64,000 nucleotides of DNA from Donghicola sp041224595 (GTDB taxonomy: Bacteria; Pseudomonadota; Alphaproteobacteria; Rhodobacterales; Rhodobacteraceae): the NCBI RefSeq assembly GCF_041224595.1, contig NZ_JBGFGN010000131.1, forward strand, positions 1-64,000, written 5' to 3'. The notes beneath the pieces are model-generated. The model was given only the letters and a program-made list of their open reading frames with translations, did not search any database and was not told the origin of the DNA. The position numbers and the translations under genes are program-made. Positions 25,107-34,597 of the stretch are shown here, piece by piece. Each line of letters starts with the position of its first letter. Within the stretch, counting starts at the first letter, position 1.

Positions 25107-25217
25107 AGGCAAACCTCCTGTTATCGAGGTGATCATAGCCAACGGGCTATTCCCTTGATAATCAGGAAAGTCGGTGCAGGACTTTCAAATCAAGCCTGAT
25201 AATCGCAGGAAGGCCCC
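25107..25217. promoter_or_regulatory. Divergent promoter region puuD / lysR with compound palindrome
   Basis: Contains TTGATAATCAG (25155-25165), a perfect inverted repeat GAAAGTC (25166-25172) / GACTTTC (25180-25186), an outer pair CTTGAT (25154-25159) / ATCAAG (25189-25194), the 8-mer TTTCAAAT (25183-25190) and a further TGATAATC at 25197-25204. The arrangement suits a LysR operator. Confidence 0.65.
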
Positions 25218-26135
25218 ATGAGCTATGTGAACAACATCCGGATGTTCGTGCGTGTCTACGAATTGGGCAGCATGTCCGCCGCCGCGCGGGATCAACGGGT
25301 GTCGGCCGCCGTGGCCTCGGCCCGTATTGCCGAGCTGGAAAAGCATCTGGGGGTGCGCCTTTTCAACCGGACCACGCGGGCGCTGCACGCGACCGAGCAC
25401 GGGCAGGTTTTCTACACTGGTGCCTGCGAGATTATCGAAGCAATCGACCGCGCCGAAGCCGCCGTGATGGAGCGCAGCCAGTCCCCGCGCGGAACTGTCT
25501 TTGTGGCCGCACCCTTGGGCTTGGGGCGCAGGCTGATTGCACCACATGTCCCTGCATTCAAACGGGATTATCCAGAGATCGACGTCCGCCTTCGCCTGTC
25601 CGACCGCGTGATCGATGTCACGACCGAGGGGCTGGATCTGGCCTTTCACATCGGGCCTCTGGCGGATAGCGACCTGAAAGTCCGCGTGATCGCAGATATC
25701 CCCCGCGTGCTATGTGCCGCGCCATCCTACATCGCCGAACGCGGGATGCCAGAGGACGGCAAAGCCCTAGTCGAAGATCGGCACGACTGCCTGAACCTGC
25801 GCTTTCCGGGGGCCAAGGAATTCCAGTGGACCCTGCAAACCGGCAAGGGCCCGCGCCGGTTCGAAGTCACAGGCCCTTTGGAATCGGACGACGGGGATGT
25901 GCTGACGAATTGGGCGCTCGATGGCTGCGGTATTATCATGAAACCGATCTACGAGATCGCCGACCACCTGAACAGCGGCGCGCTGGTCCCTGTGGCCACC
26001 AGCACGCCGCCCATGGCGACTCAATTGGCGTGCCTGTCCCCCAGTCGCCGATTCCGCGACCCCAAAGTGCAGCTCTTTCGCGACTTCATGGTCGCCCGCT
26101 GCAAAGAGGCGCTGGACACTCAACTGCCGCGATAG
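25218..26135 (+). CDS. LysR-family regulator, probably of urate catabolism
   Basis: 305 residues. HTH at about 1-60 (GSMSAAARDQRVSAAVASARIAELE) and a LysR substrate-binding domain (about 90-300). AGGAAGG precedes the ATG. It is divergent from puuD and convergent with uraH, overlapping the uraH 3' end by 16 bp. The dyad in the 111-bp promoter gap and the same 11-mer before puuE suggest that it controls both units, most likely with a purine intermediate as ligand. That is inference from position. Confidence 0.9.
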   Translation: MSYVNNIRMFVRVYELGSMSAAARDQRVSAAVASARIAELEKHLGVRLFNRTTRALHATEHGQVFYTGACEIIEAIDRAEAAVMERSQSPRGTVFVAAPLGLGRRLIAPHVPAFKRDYPEIDVRLRLSDRVIDVTTEGLDLAFHIGPLADSDLKVRVIADIPRVLCAAPSYIAERGMPEDGKALVEDRHDCLNLRFPGAKEFQWTLQTGKGPRRFEVTGPLESDDGDVLTNWALDGCGIIMKPIYEIADHLNSGALVPVATSTPPMATQLACLSPSRRFRDPKVQLFRDFMVARCKEALDTQLPR

Positions 26136-26479
26136 GTCGACATACCAAAGGGCGAGATCAGCAGCGGCACGTGATAGTGCGAATCTGCATCGCTGATGCC
26201 AAAGCGGATCGGCACAACGTCCAGAAAGCGCGGCTCTTCTTGCGGGACACCGCTGGAGTCCAGATAGGCGCCCGCCTGAAACACCAGTTCATAGACTCCG
26301 ACCGCAAATTCCCCCGCGGGCAAGATTGGCCCATCGGTGCGGCCATCGTCATTGGTCACTTTGGTCGCCAGATGCACCCGCGCCTCGCCTTCGATGCGAT
26401 ATAGGTCAATCGTCAGCCTTTGGGCCGGAACGCCCTTTGCCGTGTCCAGAACGTGGGTGGTCAGAAATCCGTCAGCCAT
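26120..26479 (-). CDS. uraH: 5-hydroxyisourate hydrolase
   Basis: 119 residues of the transthyretin-like family: N-terminal LTTHVLDTAKGVPA with the catalytic His, a central RTDGP segment, the HYHVPLLISPFGMSTYRGS end and the C-terminal YRGS tetrapeptide that separates HIU hydrolases from transthyretin. It opens 5-hydroxyisourate to OHCU. It is convergent with the LysR gene (16-bp overlap of 3' ends) and divergent from puuE. Confidence 0.97.
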   Translation of the reverse strand: MADGFLTTHVLDTAKGVPAQRLTIDLYRIEGEARVHLATKVTNDDGRTDGPILPAGEFAVGVYELVFQAGAYLDSSGVPQEEPRFLDVVPIRFGISDADSHYHVPLLISPFGMSTYRGS

Positions 26480-26637
26480 AGTTTGCTCCTTTTGCTGGCA
26501 GTGATCCTAGGGCGTTGCCGCGAACATGGGCACTCTTTGCACACAGACCCCCAATAAAAACTGTTTCAAATAATTTTTGATAATCAGTTTCCCATCGGCT
26601 GTCATACTGCTGTCGCAAAGAAAGGACTTCCCCGAAG
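26480..26637. promoter_or_regulatory. Divergent promoter region uraH / puuE-uraD
   Basis: Holds TTTCAAAT (26564-26571) and TTGATAATCAG (26577-26587), both also present in the puuD-lysR promoter. AT-rich sequence between 26552 and 26590 contrasts with the GC-rich genes. Confidence 0.65.
26577..26587. promoter_or_regulatory. Shared 11-mer TTGATAATCAG, copy before puuE
   Basis: Identical to 25155-25165. The core TGAT-A-ATCA is palindromic. Confidence 0.6.
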
Positions 26638-28046
26638 ATGACCCGCTACACTCGTAATATGATCGGATACGGCCCCGATGCTCCAGACCCGCAATGGCCG
26701 GGGGGCGCAAAAATCGCCGTGCAGTTCGTCCTGAACTACGAAGAAGGCGGCGAAAACTGCGTGTTGCACGGGGATCAGGCATCCGAGGCATTCCTATCCG
26801 ACATCGCAGGTGCGGCCATGTGGCAGGGCAAGCGCCACTGGAACATGGAGTCAATCTACGAATATGGCGCACGGGCTGGCTTCTGGCGCCTGCATCGCTT
26901 GTTCACCAGCGCGGCCATCCCCGTAACGATCTACGGCGTGGCCACAGCGTTGGCCCGCAGCCCCGAACAGGTCGAAGCGATGAAGGACGCCGGTTGGGAG
27001 ATCGCCAGCCACGGCCTGAAATGGGTCGAACACAAGGACATGCCCGAGGATGAAGAGCGCGCCGCCATCGCCGAAGCCATCCGTCTGCACACCGAAGTGG
27101 TCGGCGAGCGCCCCCTTGGCTGGTACACGGGCCGTTGCAGCGAAAATACCGTCGGTCTGGTCGCCGAAGAGGGCGGATTTGCCTATGTCAGCGACACCTA
27201 TGACGACGACCTGCCCTACTGGCTCGAGGTCGGGGATCGCGACCAACTGATCATCCCCTATACCTTGGAAGCCAACGACATGCGCTTCGCCACCGCGCCG
27301 GGCTACATCACGGGCGAGCAGTTCTATCAGTACCTGAAGGATGCCTTCGATACCCTGTACGCCGAAGGGTCGGATGGCCGCCCCGCCATGATGTCGATCG
27401 GTCTGCACTGCCGTTTGATCGGTCGTCCGGGCAAAATGGCGGGCCTGAAGCGGTTCATCGACTATATCGGGGGCTTCGAAGGAGTTTGGACCCCGACCCG
27501 CCTAGACATCGCAGAGCATTGGGCGAAAACCCATCCCCACACCCGCAAACAACGCCCCAGCCAGATGGACCGCGAAACTTTCGTAGGAACCTTCGGCGGC
27601 ATCTTCGAGCATTCCCCGTGGATCGCCGAGCGCGCCTTTGATCTGGAACTTGGCCCTGCCCATGATCGCGCCGCCGGTGTTCACAATGCGCTGGCCCGCA
27701 TGTTCCGCAGCGCCAGCTACGACGAGCGTCTCGGCGTCCTGCGCGCCCACCCCGATCTGGCCGGCAAACTGGCAGCCGCCAAGCGTCTGACCGCCGAAAG
27801 CACCTCGGAACAGTCCAGCGCGGGCCTCGACGCCCTGACCGACGAAGAACGCACCCAGTTCACCAATCTGAACACGGCCTACACCGAAAAACACGGTTTC
27901 CCGTTCATCATCGCCGTCCGCGACCACGACAAAGCCTCGATCCTATCCGCGTTCGAACGCCGGATCGCCAACGACAGCGCCGCCGAATTCACCGAGGCCT
28001 GCAAACAGGTCGAACGCATCGCCCGCCTGCGCCTCGAGGACCTGCT

Positions 28047-28050
<4 letters not shown>
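26638..28050 (+). CDS. puuE: Fused allantoinase PuuE / OHCU decarboxylase UraD
   Basis: 470 residues with two enzymes. Residues about 1-300 form a polysaccharide-deacetylase-like allantoinase (PuuE): NYEEGGENCVLHGD, then YGARAGFWRL and GWEIASHGLKW, ending near PTRLDIAEHW. Residues about 310-470 are an OHCU decarboxylase (UraD): HSPWIAERAF, VLRAHPDLAGK and KHGFPFIIAVRDH carry the conserved His, HPDLAG and FPF motifs. The second half makes S-allantoin from OHCU and the first opens it to allantoate. It shares ATGA with allE. Confidence 0.93.
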
Positions 28051-28862
<812 letters not shown>

Positions 28863-28863
28863 T

Positions 28864-28886
28864 GCTTCATCTTTGCCAAAATACTC
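28864..28886 (-). repeat. Dispersed element, copy 6, next to the allE stop
   Basis: GCTTCATCTTTGCCAAAATACTC, one base after the allE TAA. It is followed by two GC hairpins: GGCGC (28896-28900) with GCGCC (28905-28909), and GGGGGGC (28910-28916) with GCCCCCC (28922-28928). Confidence 0.78.
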
Positions 28887-28949
28887 TCGGGGGGAGGCGC
28901 ACATGCGCCGGGGGGCAGACAGCCCCCCTCCCCGCTCAAAGGCCCCACT

Positions 28950-29438
28950 ATGACTGAAATCACCGCGCTCCCCCTCACCGCCGAAGCGTTCGCCCCGTTC
29001 GGGGACGTCCTGACCACCGCAGGCGACCCCGACAAGATCATCAACGCAGGTTTCTGCGGACGCTACCACGACCGCGCCACCGTGGATTTCGGCCCCGAGG
29101 GACGCGCAGGCATCAGCCTGTTCAACGCTGTTCCACGTGAAATGCCATACACTTGCGACCTGATCGAACGCCATCCCGAAGGATCACAGGCGTTCATTCC
29201 GATGCATGAGAATGAATGGCTGATCATCGTCGCCGAAGGACAGGGTGATGCCCCAGGCCAAATCCACGCATTCATCGTGCCGCCCCACACCGCCGTCAAC
29301 CTACACCGAGGCACGTGGCACGGGGTACTGACGCCGCTCCACGGGCCGGGCCTGTTTGCTGTGGTCGACCGCATTGGCACCACGGTGAACCTCGAAGAAT
29401 TCGGGTTGGAGGAACCCGTCATTGTTCATCGCGCCTAA
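28950..29438 (+). CDS. allA: Ureidoglycolate lyase
   Basis: 162 residues, the usual AllA length. ALPLTAEAFAPFGDVL at the start, the central cupin-like core with HPEGSQAFIPM, and NLHRGTWHGVL near residue 120 are AllA signatures. It splits ureidoglycolate into glyoxylate and urea. It lies 87 bp after allE, with hairpins and a repeat copy in the gap, so it may be transcribed with the upstream genes at reduced level. Confidence 0.95.
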   Translation: MTEITALPLTAEAFAPFGDVLTTAGDPDKIINAGFCGRYHDRATVDFGPEGRAGISLFNAVPREMPYTCDLIERHPEGSQAFIPMHENEWLIIVAEGQGDAPGQIHAFIVPPHTAVNLHRGTWHGVLTPLHGPGLFAVVDRIGTTVNLEEFGLEEPVIVHRA

Positions 29439-29505
29439 ACGCGGCGAACCAAAACCAAAGAGCCGACAATGGCCGCTATCAACCCATCAGGAAGGGACCT
29501 GTATA

Positions 29506-30900
29506 ATGTCTGACGCATCCATCGGCACGCCAGCCGAACTCAAAGACCCGAATCACACACCTCCGCTCGCCAAGGCCGTGCCGCTGGGTATCCAGCACGT
29601 CCTAGCGATGTTTGTTTCTAACGTGACACCTGCGATTATCATCGCTGGCGCTGCGGGTTTCGGGTTTGGCTCGAACTCGCCTGACTTTCCGCAGATGATC
29701 TACATGATCCAGATGTCGATGTTCTTTGCTGGCATCGCGACTCTGTTCCAGACGATTGGCATAGGTCCCGTGGGCGCCAAACTGCCCATCGTACAGGGCA
29801 CCAGCTTTGCGTTTATCCCGATCATGATCCCGCTCGTCGCGGGCAAAGGCGTAGATGCCATGGCAGTCCTCATGGGCGGCGTATTCCTTGGCGGTATCTT
29901 CCACTTTATTCTGGGCCTCTTCATCGGCAAGATCCGCTTTGCCCTGCCGCCGCTGGTCACGGGCCTTGTGGTCACCATGATTGGTCTGGCGCTGGTCAAA
30001 GTCGGTATCCAATACGCAGCTGGCGGTGTTCCTGCCATTGGCACCGAAGAATACGGCAGCGCACAGAACTGGTTCGTCGCGTTTGTCGTGATCTTTGTGA
30101 CGCTGGGGCTAAAATTCTTCACCCGCGGAATGCTATCGGTATCCGCTGTTCTTGTTGGCTTGCTGGTCGGATACGCAGTCGCCTACCTGATGGGCATGGT
30201 GAACTTTGGCAATGTTGGCAACGCAGCCACTCTGGCCCTGCCGAACCCGCTGCACTTCGGCCTAGAGTTCACAGTCGCCGGTGTTGTTGGCTTCTGCCTG
30301 ATGTCGTTTGTCTCGGCTGTTGAAACCGTGGGCGACGTGTCCGGCATTACCAAAGGCGGCGCAGGCCGCGAAGCCACCGACAAAGAGATTCAAGGCGCAA
30401 CCTTTGCTGACGGTCTAGGCACTGCTGTTTCGGGCCTGTTCGGCGCCCTGCCCAACACCTCGTTCAGCCAGAACGTTGGCCTGATCGCCATGACCGGCGT
30501 CATGAGCCGCCACGTGGTCACCATCGGCGCGATCTTCCTGATCGTCTGCGGCCTGATCCCCAAAGTCGGCGCGATCATTTCGACCTGCCCGATCGAAGTC
30601 CTTGGTGGCGGTGTGATTGTCATGTTCGGCATGGTCGTCGCCGCGGGTGTCTCGATGCTATCTGACGTGGACTGGAAACGCCGCAACATGGTGATCTTTG
30701 CCATTGCGCTCAGCCTTGGCCTGGGCCTTCAGCTAGAACCCGCCGCGCTGCAATACCTGCCTCCGTCGATCAAAGTTCTGGCCACGAGTGGGATCCTCCC
30801 CGCAGCGCTGATCGCGATCGTCCTGAACCTGATCCTGCCCGAAGAACTGGCGGACGAATCGACCGAAGAAATCTCGGGCGGCATGAAGGGCCACCGTTAA
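29506..30900 (+). CDS. NCS2-family purine (urate/xanthine) permease
   Basis: 464 residues with 12-14 predicted membrane helices of the uracil-xanthine permease family. The signature QNVGLIAMTGV, matching the NCS2 motif QNxGxxxxTGV, lies near residue 325. Its position after allA in a urate degradation cluster makes urate or xanthine uptake likely; the exact substrate is inference. The start at 29506 follows GGAAGGGA; upstream in-frame sequence is not conserved in character. A terminator follows at 30929. Confidence 0.93.
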   Translation: MSDASIGTPAELKDPNHTPPLAKAVPLGIQHVLAMFVSNVTPAIIIAGAAGFGFGSNSPDFPQMIYMIQMSMFFAGIATLFQTIGIGPVGAKLPIVQGTSFAFIPIMIPLVAGKGVDAMAVLMGGVFLGGIFHFILGLFIGKIRFALPPLVTGLVVTMIGLALVKVGIQYAAGGVPAIGTEEYGSAQNWFVAFVVIFVTLGLKFFTRGMLSVSAVLVGLLVGYAVAYLMGMVNFGNVGNAATLALPNPLHFGLEFTVAGVVGFCLMSFVSAVETVGDVSGITKGGAGREATDKEIQGATFADGLGTAVSGLFGALPNTSFSQNVGLIAMTGVMSRHVVTIGAIFLIVCGLIPKVGAIISTCPIEVLGGGVIVMFGMVVAAGVSMLSDVDWKRRNMVIFAIALSLGLGLQLEPAALQYLPPSIKVLATSGILPAALIAIVLNLILPEELADESTEEISGGMKGHR

Positions 30901-30928
30901 TTTATAGGGCAGAACTGCTGTCTTAGTC

Positions 30929-30962
30929 AGGGCGCGGTCCATCCGGATCGCGCCCTCTTTCG
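30929..30962 (+). terminator. Terminator after the purine permease gene
   Basis: AGGGCGCG (30929-30936) pairs with CGCGCCCT (30949-30956), extended by GTCC/GGAT-type partial pairing, and is followed by CTTTCG. Confidence 0.75.
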
Positions 30963-31023
30963 TCTATGGCCACGCGTCAAACAGCACAGGTTCAGGCTTA
31001 AACACACATTCCAGTCTTGTGTT

Positions 31024-31039
31024 ATTCACGAAATTGAAT
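31024..31039. promoter_or_regulatory. Match to the SqrR/BigR-type operator ATTC-N8-GAAT
   Basis: ATTC (31024-31027), eight bases, GAAT (31036-31039) lies 35 bases before the start of the sulfide:quinone reductase fusion. This is the consensus reported for the persulfide-responsive repressor SqrR of Rhodobacter capsulatus. Confidence 0.65.
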
Positions 31040-31073
31040 ATTTAGAGGTGACAGTTTTTCGGAGGAGTGCCCC

Positions 31074-32747
31074 ATGGATCTGCGTCAGATCGACAAGACC
31101 GTTTCAGTCAGCCCACAGATTGAGTCCGCTGATCTGGCCGCCATCAAGGCCGCCGGTTTCCGCGCCATCATCTGCAACCGTCCCGATGGCGAAGGGGCTG
31201 ACCAGCCCACGTTCGAAGAAATCGAACGCGCTGCCAAAGAGGTCGGGCTAGAGGCCTGCTACATGCCCGTCACATCGGGCATGGTGACCGACGAAGACGC
31301 TGCCAAGTTTGGCGAAGCGCTGGTTGAACTGCCCGGTCCCGTACTTGCCTACTGCCGCACCGGCACCCGATCGGCCACCCTTTGGTCACTGTCGCAAGCC
31401 GACAAGAAATCCTCATCGGACATTCTAGCTGCCACCAAGGGCGCGGGCTACGACATGGCCGGTGTGGTGCGCCGCATCGTGAATGGCGGCAAAACCCCCA
31501 CGAGCGAAGGCGACGCAAAGTTCGACGTGGTGATCGTGGGCGCTGGTGCTGCTGGCATCTCGGTTGCGTCAAGCCTGCGCGCCCGCCAGCCCAATCTTGA
31601 AATCGCTCTAATCGATCCTGCGGACATCCACTACTATCAGCCCGGCTGGACGATGGTGGGCGGCGGCGTTTTCGACCCTGAAACCACCTCGAAAACCATG
31701 GGATCGCTCATCCCCCACGGCGTCCACTGGATCAAATCGGCCGTCGCAGCGTTCGAGCCTCAGAACAACGCTGTCGTGCTGGATGGCTGCCGCGTCGTGA
31801 AATACGACCGCCTGATCGTCTGCCCCGGACTGAAGCTGAACTGGAACGCGATCCCCGGTCTGGTCGACACGTTGGGCCGCAATGGCGTGACCTCGAACTA
31901 CCGCTACGACCTTGCTCCCTACACCTACGAATTGGTGAAGGGCATGAAGAAGGGTCGCGCGATCTTTACGCAGCCGCCGATGCCGATCAAATGCGCAGGC
32001 GCCCCGCAAAAGGCGATGTACCTGTCCGGCGACAACTGGCAGCGCAACGGTGTTCTCGGCAATATCGACATCCAGTTTATGAATGCTGGCGGCGTTTTGT
32101 TCGGTGTCAAAGACTATGTCCCCGCACTGGAAGAATACGTGAAGCGTTACGACGCAACCCTGAACTTCTTCCACAACCTCGTGTCGATCGACGGTGATGC
32201 GAAAACCGCGACCTTCAAGGTGTCGAAGCCCGACACCGAACCGACCGAAGTCACAACCGAGTTCGACATGATCCATGTTGTACCGCCCCAGTGTGCACCC
32301 GACTTCATTCGCGTGTCGCCCCTGGCAGATGCGGCGGGCTGGGTCGATGTGGACCAAGCCACCCTGCGCCACAAGACCTATGAAAACGTCTGGTCGCTGG
32401 GGGACGTGATGAACGCACCCAACGCGAAGACCGCTGCGGCGGCCCGCATCCAAGCGCCCATCGTGGCTGAAAACGTCAGCGCCGACATCGAAGGCAAGTC
32501 GCCTCGCGCCGTCTACAACGGCTACGGCTCCTGCCCGCTGACCGTCGAACGCGGCAAGATCGTTCTGGCCGAATTCGGCTACGGCGGCAGCCTGCTGCCC
32601 AGCTTCCCCAAGTGGGTTCTGGACGGCACCAAGCCGACCCGTCTGGCTTGGCTGCTCAAAGAGCAAATCCTGCCCCCCGTTTACTGGAAAGCCATGCTCC
32701 GCGGCAAAGAGTGGATGGCGACTCCTGAAAAAGTCAGCGCTAGCTGA
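31074..32747 (+). CDS. DUF442 (phosphatase/rhodanese-like) – sulfide:quinone oxidoreductase fusion
   Basis: 557 residues. The N-terminal domain (about 1-130) is DUF442/TIGR01244 with loop CRTGTRS at 94-100. From about 150 the protein is a FAD-dependent sulfide:quinone reductase: VVIVGAGAAGISVASSL, QPGWTMVGGG, and cysteines in VCPGLKLNW and IKCAGAPQK that probably form the active-site pair. It would oxidise sulfide to persulfide and reduce quinone, with the DUF442 part acting on the sulfane sulfur. GGAGGAG precedes the ATG. The upstream ATTC-N8-GAAT site suggests sulfide control. Confidence 0.92.
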   Translation: MDLRQIDKTVSVSPQIESADLAAIKAAGFRAIICNRPDGEGADQPTFEEIERAAKEVGLEACYMPVTSGMVTDEDAAKFGEALVELPGPVLAYCRTGTRSATLWSLSQADKKSSSDILAATKGAGYDMAGVVRRIVNGGKTPTSEGDAKFDVVIVGAGAAGISVASSLRARQPNLEIALIDPADIHYYQPGWTMVGGGVFDPETTSKTMGSLIPHGVHWIKSAVAAFEPQNNAVVLDGCRVVKYDRLIVCPGLKLNWNAIPGLVDTLGRNGVTSNYRYDLAPYTYELVKGMKKGRAIFTQPPMPIKCAGAPQKAMYLSGDNWQRNGVLGNIDIQFMNAGGVLFGVKDYVPALEEYVKRYDATLNFFHNLVSIDGDAKTATFKVSKPDTEPTEVTTEFDMIHVVPPQCAPDFIRVSPLADAAGWVDVDQATLRHKTYENVWSLGDVMNAPNAKTAAAARIQAPIVAENVSADIEGKSPRAVYNGYGSCPLTVERGKIVLAEFGYGGSLLPSFPKWVLDGTKPTRLAWLLKEQILPPVYWKAMLRGKEWMATPEKVSAS

Positions 32748-32809
32748 TCACGATGGGCGGGCGCTTCCTCCGGCGCCCGCCAATTCCTACCTTCCCGAGA
32801 GGCCAAGTT

Positions 32810-34555
32810 ATGGCACGACGCACCACCTCGCTTAAACGCTACTTCCCGATCTTTGACTGGCTGACCAGCTACAACAAAGAGACCCTGACCAGCGACCTCG
32901 TGGCCGCCGTCATTGTTACGATCATGCTGATCCCCCAGTCGCTGGCCTATGCGCTGCTAGCGGGTCTGCCAGCCGAAGTTGGCCTCTATGCCTCTATCGC
33001 CCCTCTGGTGATCTATGCCGTGTTCGGCACCTCTCGTGCTCTGGCGGTGGGCCCTGTGGCTGTCGCCTCTCTGATGACGGCTGCCGCTGCGGGTCAGTTG
33101 GCCGCGAACGGCACTCCTGAATACTACACGGCTGCGATCCTGCTGGCGTTCTTGTCTGGCTTGATGCTGACTGTGATGGGCCTGTTGCGGCTCGGCTTTT
33201 TGGCGAACTTCCTCTCGCATCCCGTGATTTCGGGGTTCATCACCGCATCCGGTGTGATTATTGCGGCCAGTCAGGTGCGCCACATCCTTGGCATCCAAGG
33301 CGGCGGCGACAACCTGATAGAAATCGTCCACCGCATTTTTGAAAACATCGGCGAGGCAAACTTGCCCACGATCATCATTGGTGTGGCGACAACGGCCTTC
33401 CTGTTCTGGGTACGCGGCAATCTGAAGCCTCTGCTCGCTAAGATCGGTCTGACCGGACAGCTCGGCGCGGCTCTGGCACGTACTGGCCCTGTCGCTGCCG
33501 TTGTTGCGACCACGCTGGTCACCTACGGCCTCTCGCTGGATCAGGCAGGTGTCAAAGTTGTGGGCGACATCCCCACCGGCCTCCCGGGCCTCGCCATTCC
33601 CAGCTTCGACCTCGGTCTCTGGAGCCAGATCGCCATCCCTGCCCTGCTGATCTCGATCGTGGGCTATGTAGAGACGATTTCGGTCGCGCAAACTCTGGCC
33701 GCTAAACGCCGCCAGCGCATCGACCCTGACCAAGAGCTTATCGGTCTGGGCACTGCGAACCTCGGCTCGGCCCTGTCCGGCGGCTTCCCCGTTACAGGTG
33801 GCTTCTCGCGCTCGGTCGTGAACTTTGACGCAGGCGCGCAGACACCCGCCGCAGGTGCTTTCACCGCAGTTGGTATCGGCCTTGCGACCCTGTTCCTGAC
33901 CCCTGCCCTGTTCTTCCTGCCCAAAGCAACACTGGCCGCGACCATCATCGTTGCTGTGCTCAGCCTCGTGGACTTCTCGATCCTGAAAAAGACATGGGCC
34001 TACTCGCGCGTCGATTTCGCTGCTGTCTTTGTCACTATTGTGGTTACTCTGGCCTTCGGAGTGGAAAAGGGCGTGTCGGCGGGCGTTCTGCTGTCCATTG
34101 GCCTGTTCCTCTACAAAACCTCGCGTCCGCACATTGCAGAGGTCGGCCTTGTTCCCGGCACCCAGCACTTCCGCAACATCCGTCGCCACGACGTGAAGAC
34201 ACATCCCAGCCTGCTGACCATCCGCATCGATGAAAGCCTGTACTTCGCGAATGCCCGCTACCTCGAGGACTACGTGATCGACCGCGTCGTCTGCGATCAG
34301 CCGATCAAGAACGTCGTCCTAATGTGCAGCGCCGTGAACGAGATCGACATGAGCGCCCTCGAAAGCCTCGAGACGATCAACACGCGCCTGTCGGAAATGG
34401 GCATCAAACTGCACCTGTCCGAGGTCAAGGGCCCCGTCATGGACCGCCTACAGCGCAGCCACTTCCTGCACGAACTGACCGGCAAGGTCTTCCTCGCGCA
34501 GTACGATGCTGTGGTGGCCCTCTGGCCCGAAGCCTCGCGCCCTGCGGTCGCCTAA
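32810..34555 (+). CDS. SulP-family anion transporter with STAS domain
   Basis: 581 residues. About 12 membrane helices (roughly 20-430) of the SulP/SLC26 family, including LIPQSLAYALLAGLPAEVGLYAS, and a C-terminal cytoplasmic STAS domain (about 460-565). Members move sulfate or other anions. It begins 62 bp after the SQR fusion and has no promoter of its own that I can see, so it is likely co-expressed; moving sulfate or sulfite from sulfide oxidation is a reasonable inference. The start follows GAGAGG. Confidence 0.93.
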   Translation: MARRTTSLKRYFPIFDWLTSYNKETLTSDLVAAVIVTIMLIPQSLAYALLAGLPAEVGLYASIAPLVIYAVFGTSRALAVGPVAVASLMTAAAAGQLAANGTPEYYTAAILLAFLSGLMLTVMGLLRLGFLANFLSHPVISGFITASGVIIAASQVRHILGIQGGGDNLIEIVHRIFENIGEANLPTIIIGVATTAFLFWVRGNLKPLLAKIGLTGQLGAALARTGPVAAVVATTLVTYGLSLDQAGVKVVGDIPTGLPGLAIPSFDLGLWSQIAIPALLISIVGYVETISVAQTLAAKRRQRIDPDQELIGLGTANLGSALSGGFPVTGGFSRSVVNFDAGAQTPAAGAFTAVGIGLATLFLTPALFFLPKATLAATIIVAVLSLVDFSILKKTWAYSRVDFAAVFVTIVVTLAFGVEKGVSAGVLLSIGLFLYKTSRPHIAEVGLVPGTQHFRNIRRHDVKTHPSLLTIRIDESLYFANARYLEDYVIDRVVCDQPIKNVVLMCSAVNEIDMSALESLETINTRLSEMGIKLHLSEVKGPVMDRLQRSHFLHELTGKVFLAQYDAVVALWPEASRPAVA

Positions 34556-34564
34556 AAACATTGA

Positions 34565-34596
34565 CCCGCGCGCCTCTTTTCAGCTAGGCGCGCGGG
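34565..34596. other. Perfect 10-bp hairpin against the DgoK-like start codon
   Basis: CCCGCGCGCC (34565-34574) pairs perfectly with GGCGCGCGGG (34587-34596); the ATG of the next gene starts at 34598. It may terminate or protect the SulP message, and it occupies the place of the next gene's ribosome site. Confidence 0.75.
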
Positions 34597-34597
34597 C

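Noticed and set aside
23740..25199. Long frame antisense to puuD
   Set aside because: His- and Gln-rich shadow of a clear membrane protein gene; typical of antisense frames in GC-rich genomes.
32957..34204. Long frame antisense to the SulP gene
   Set aside because: Shadow frame with biased composition opposite a well-supported transporter.
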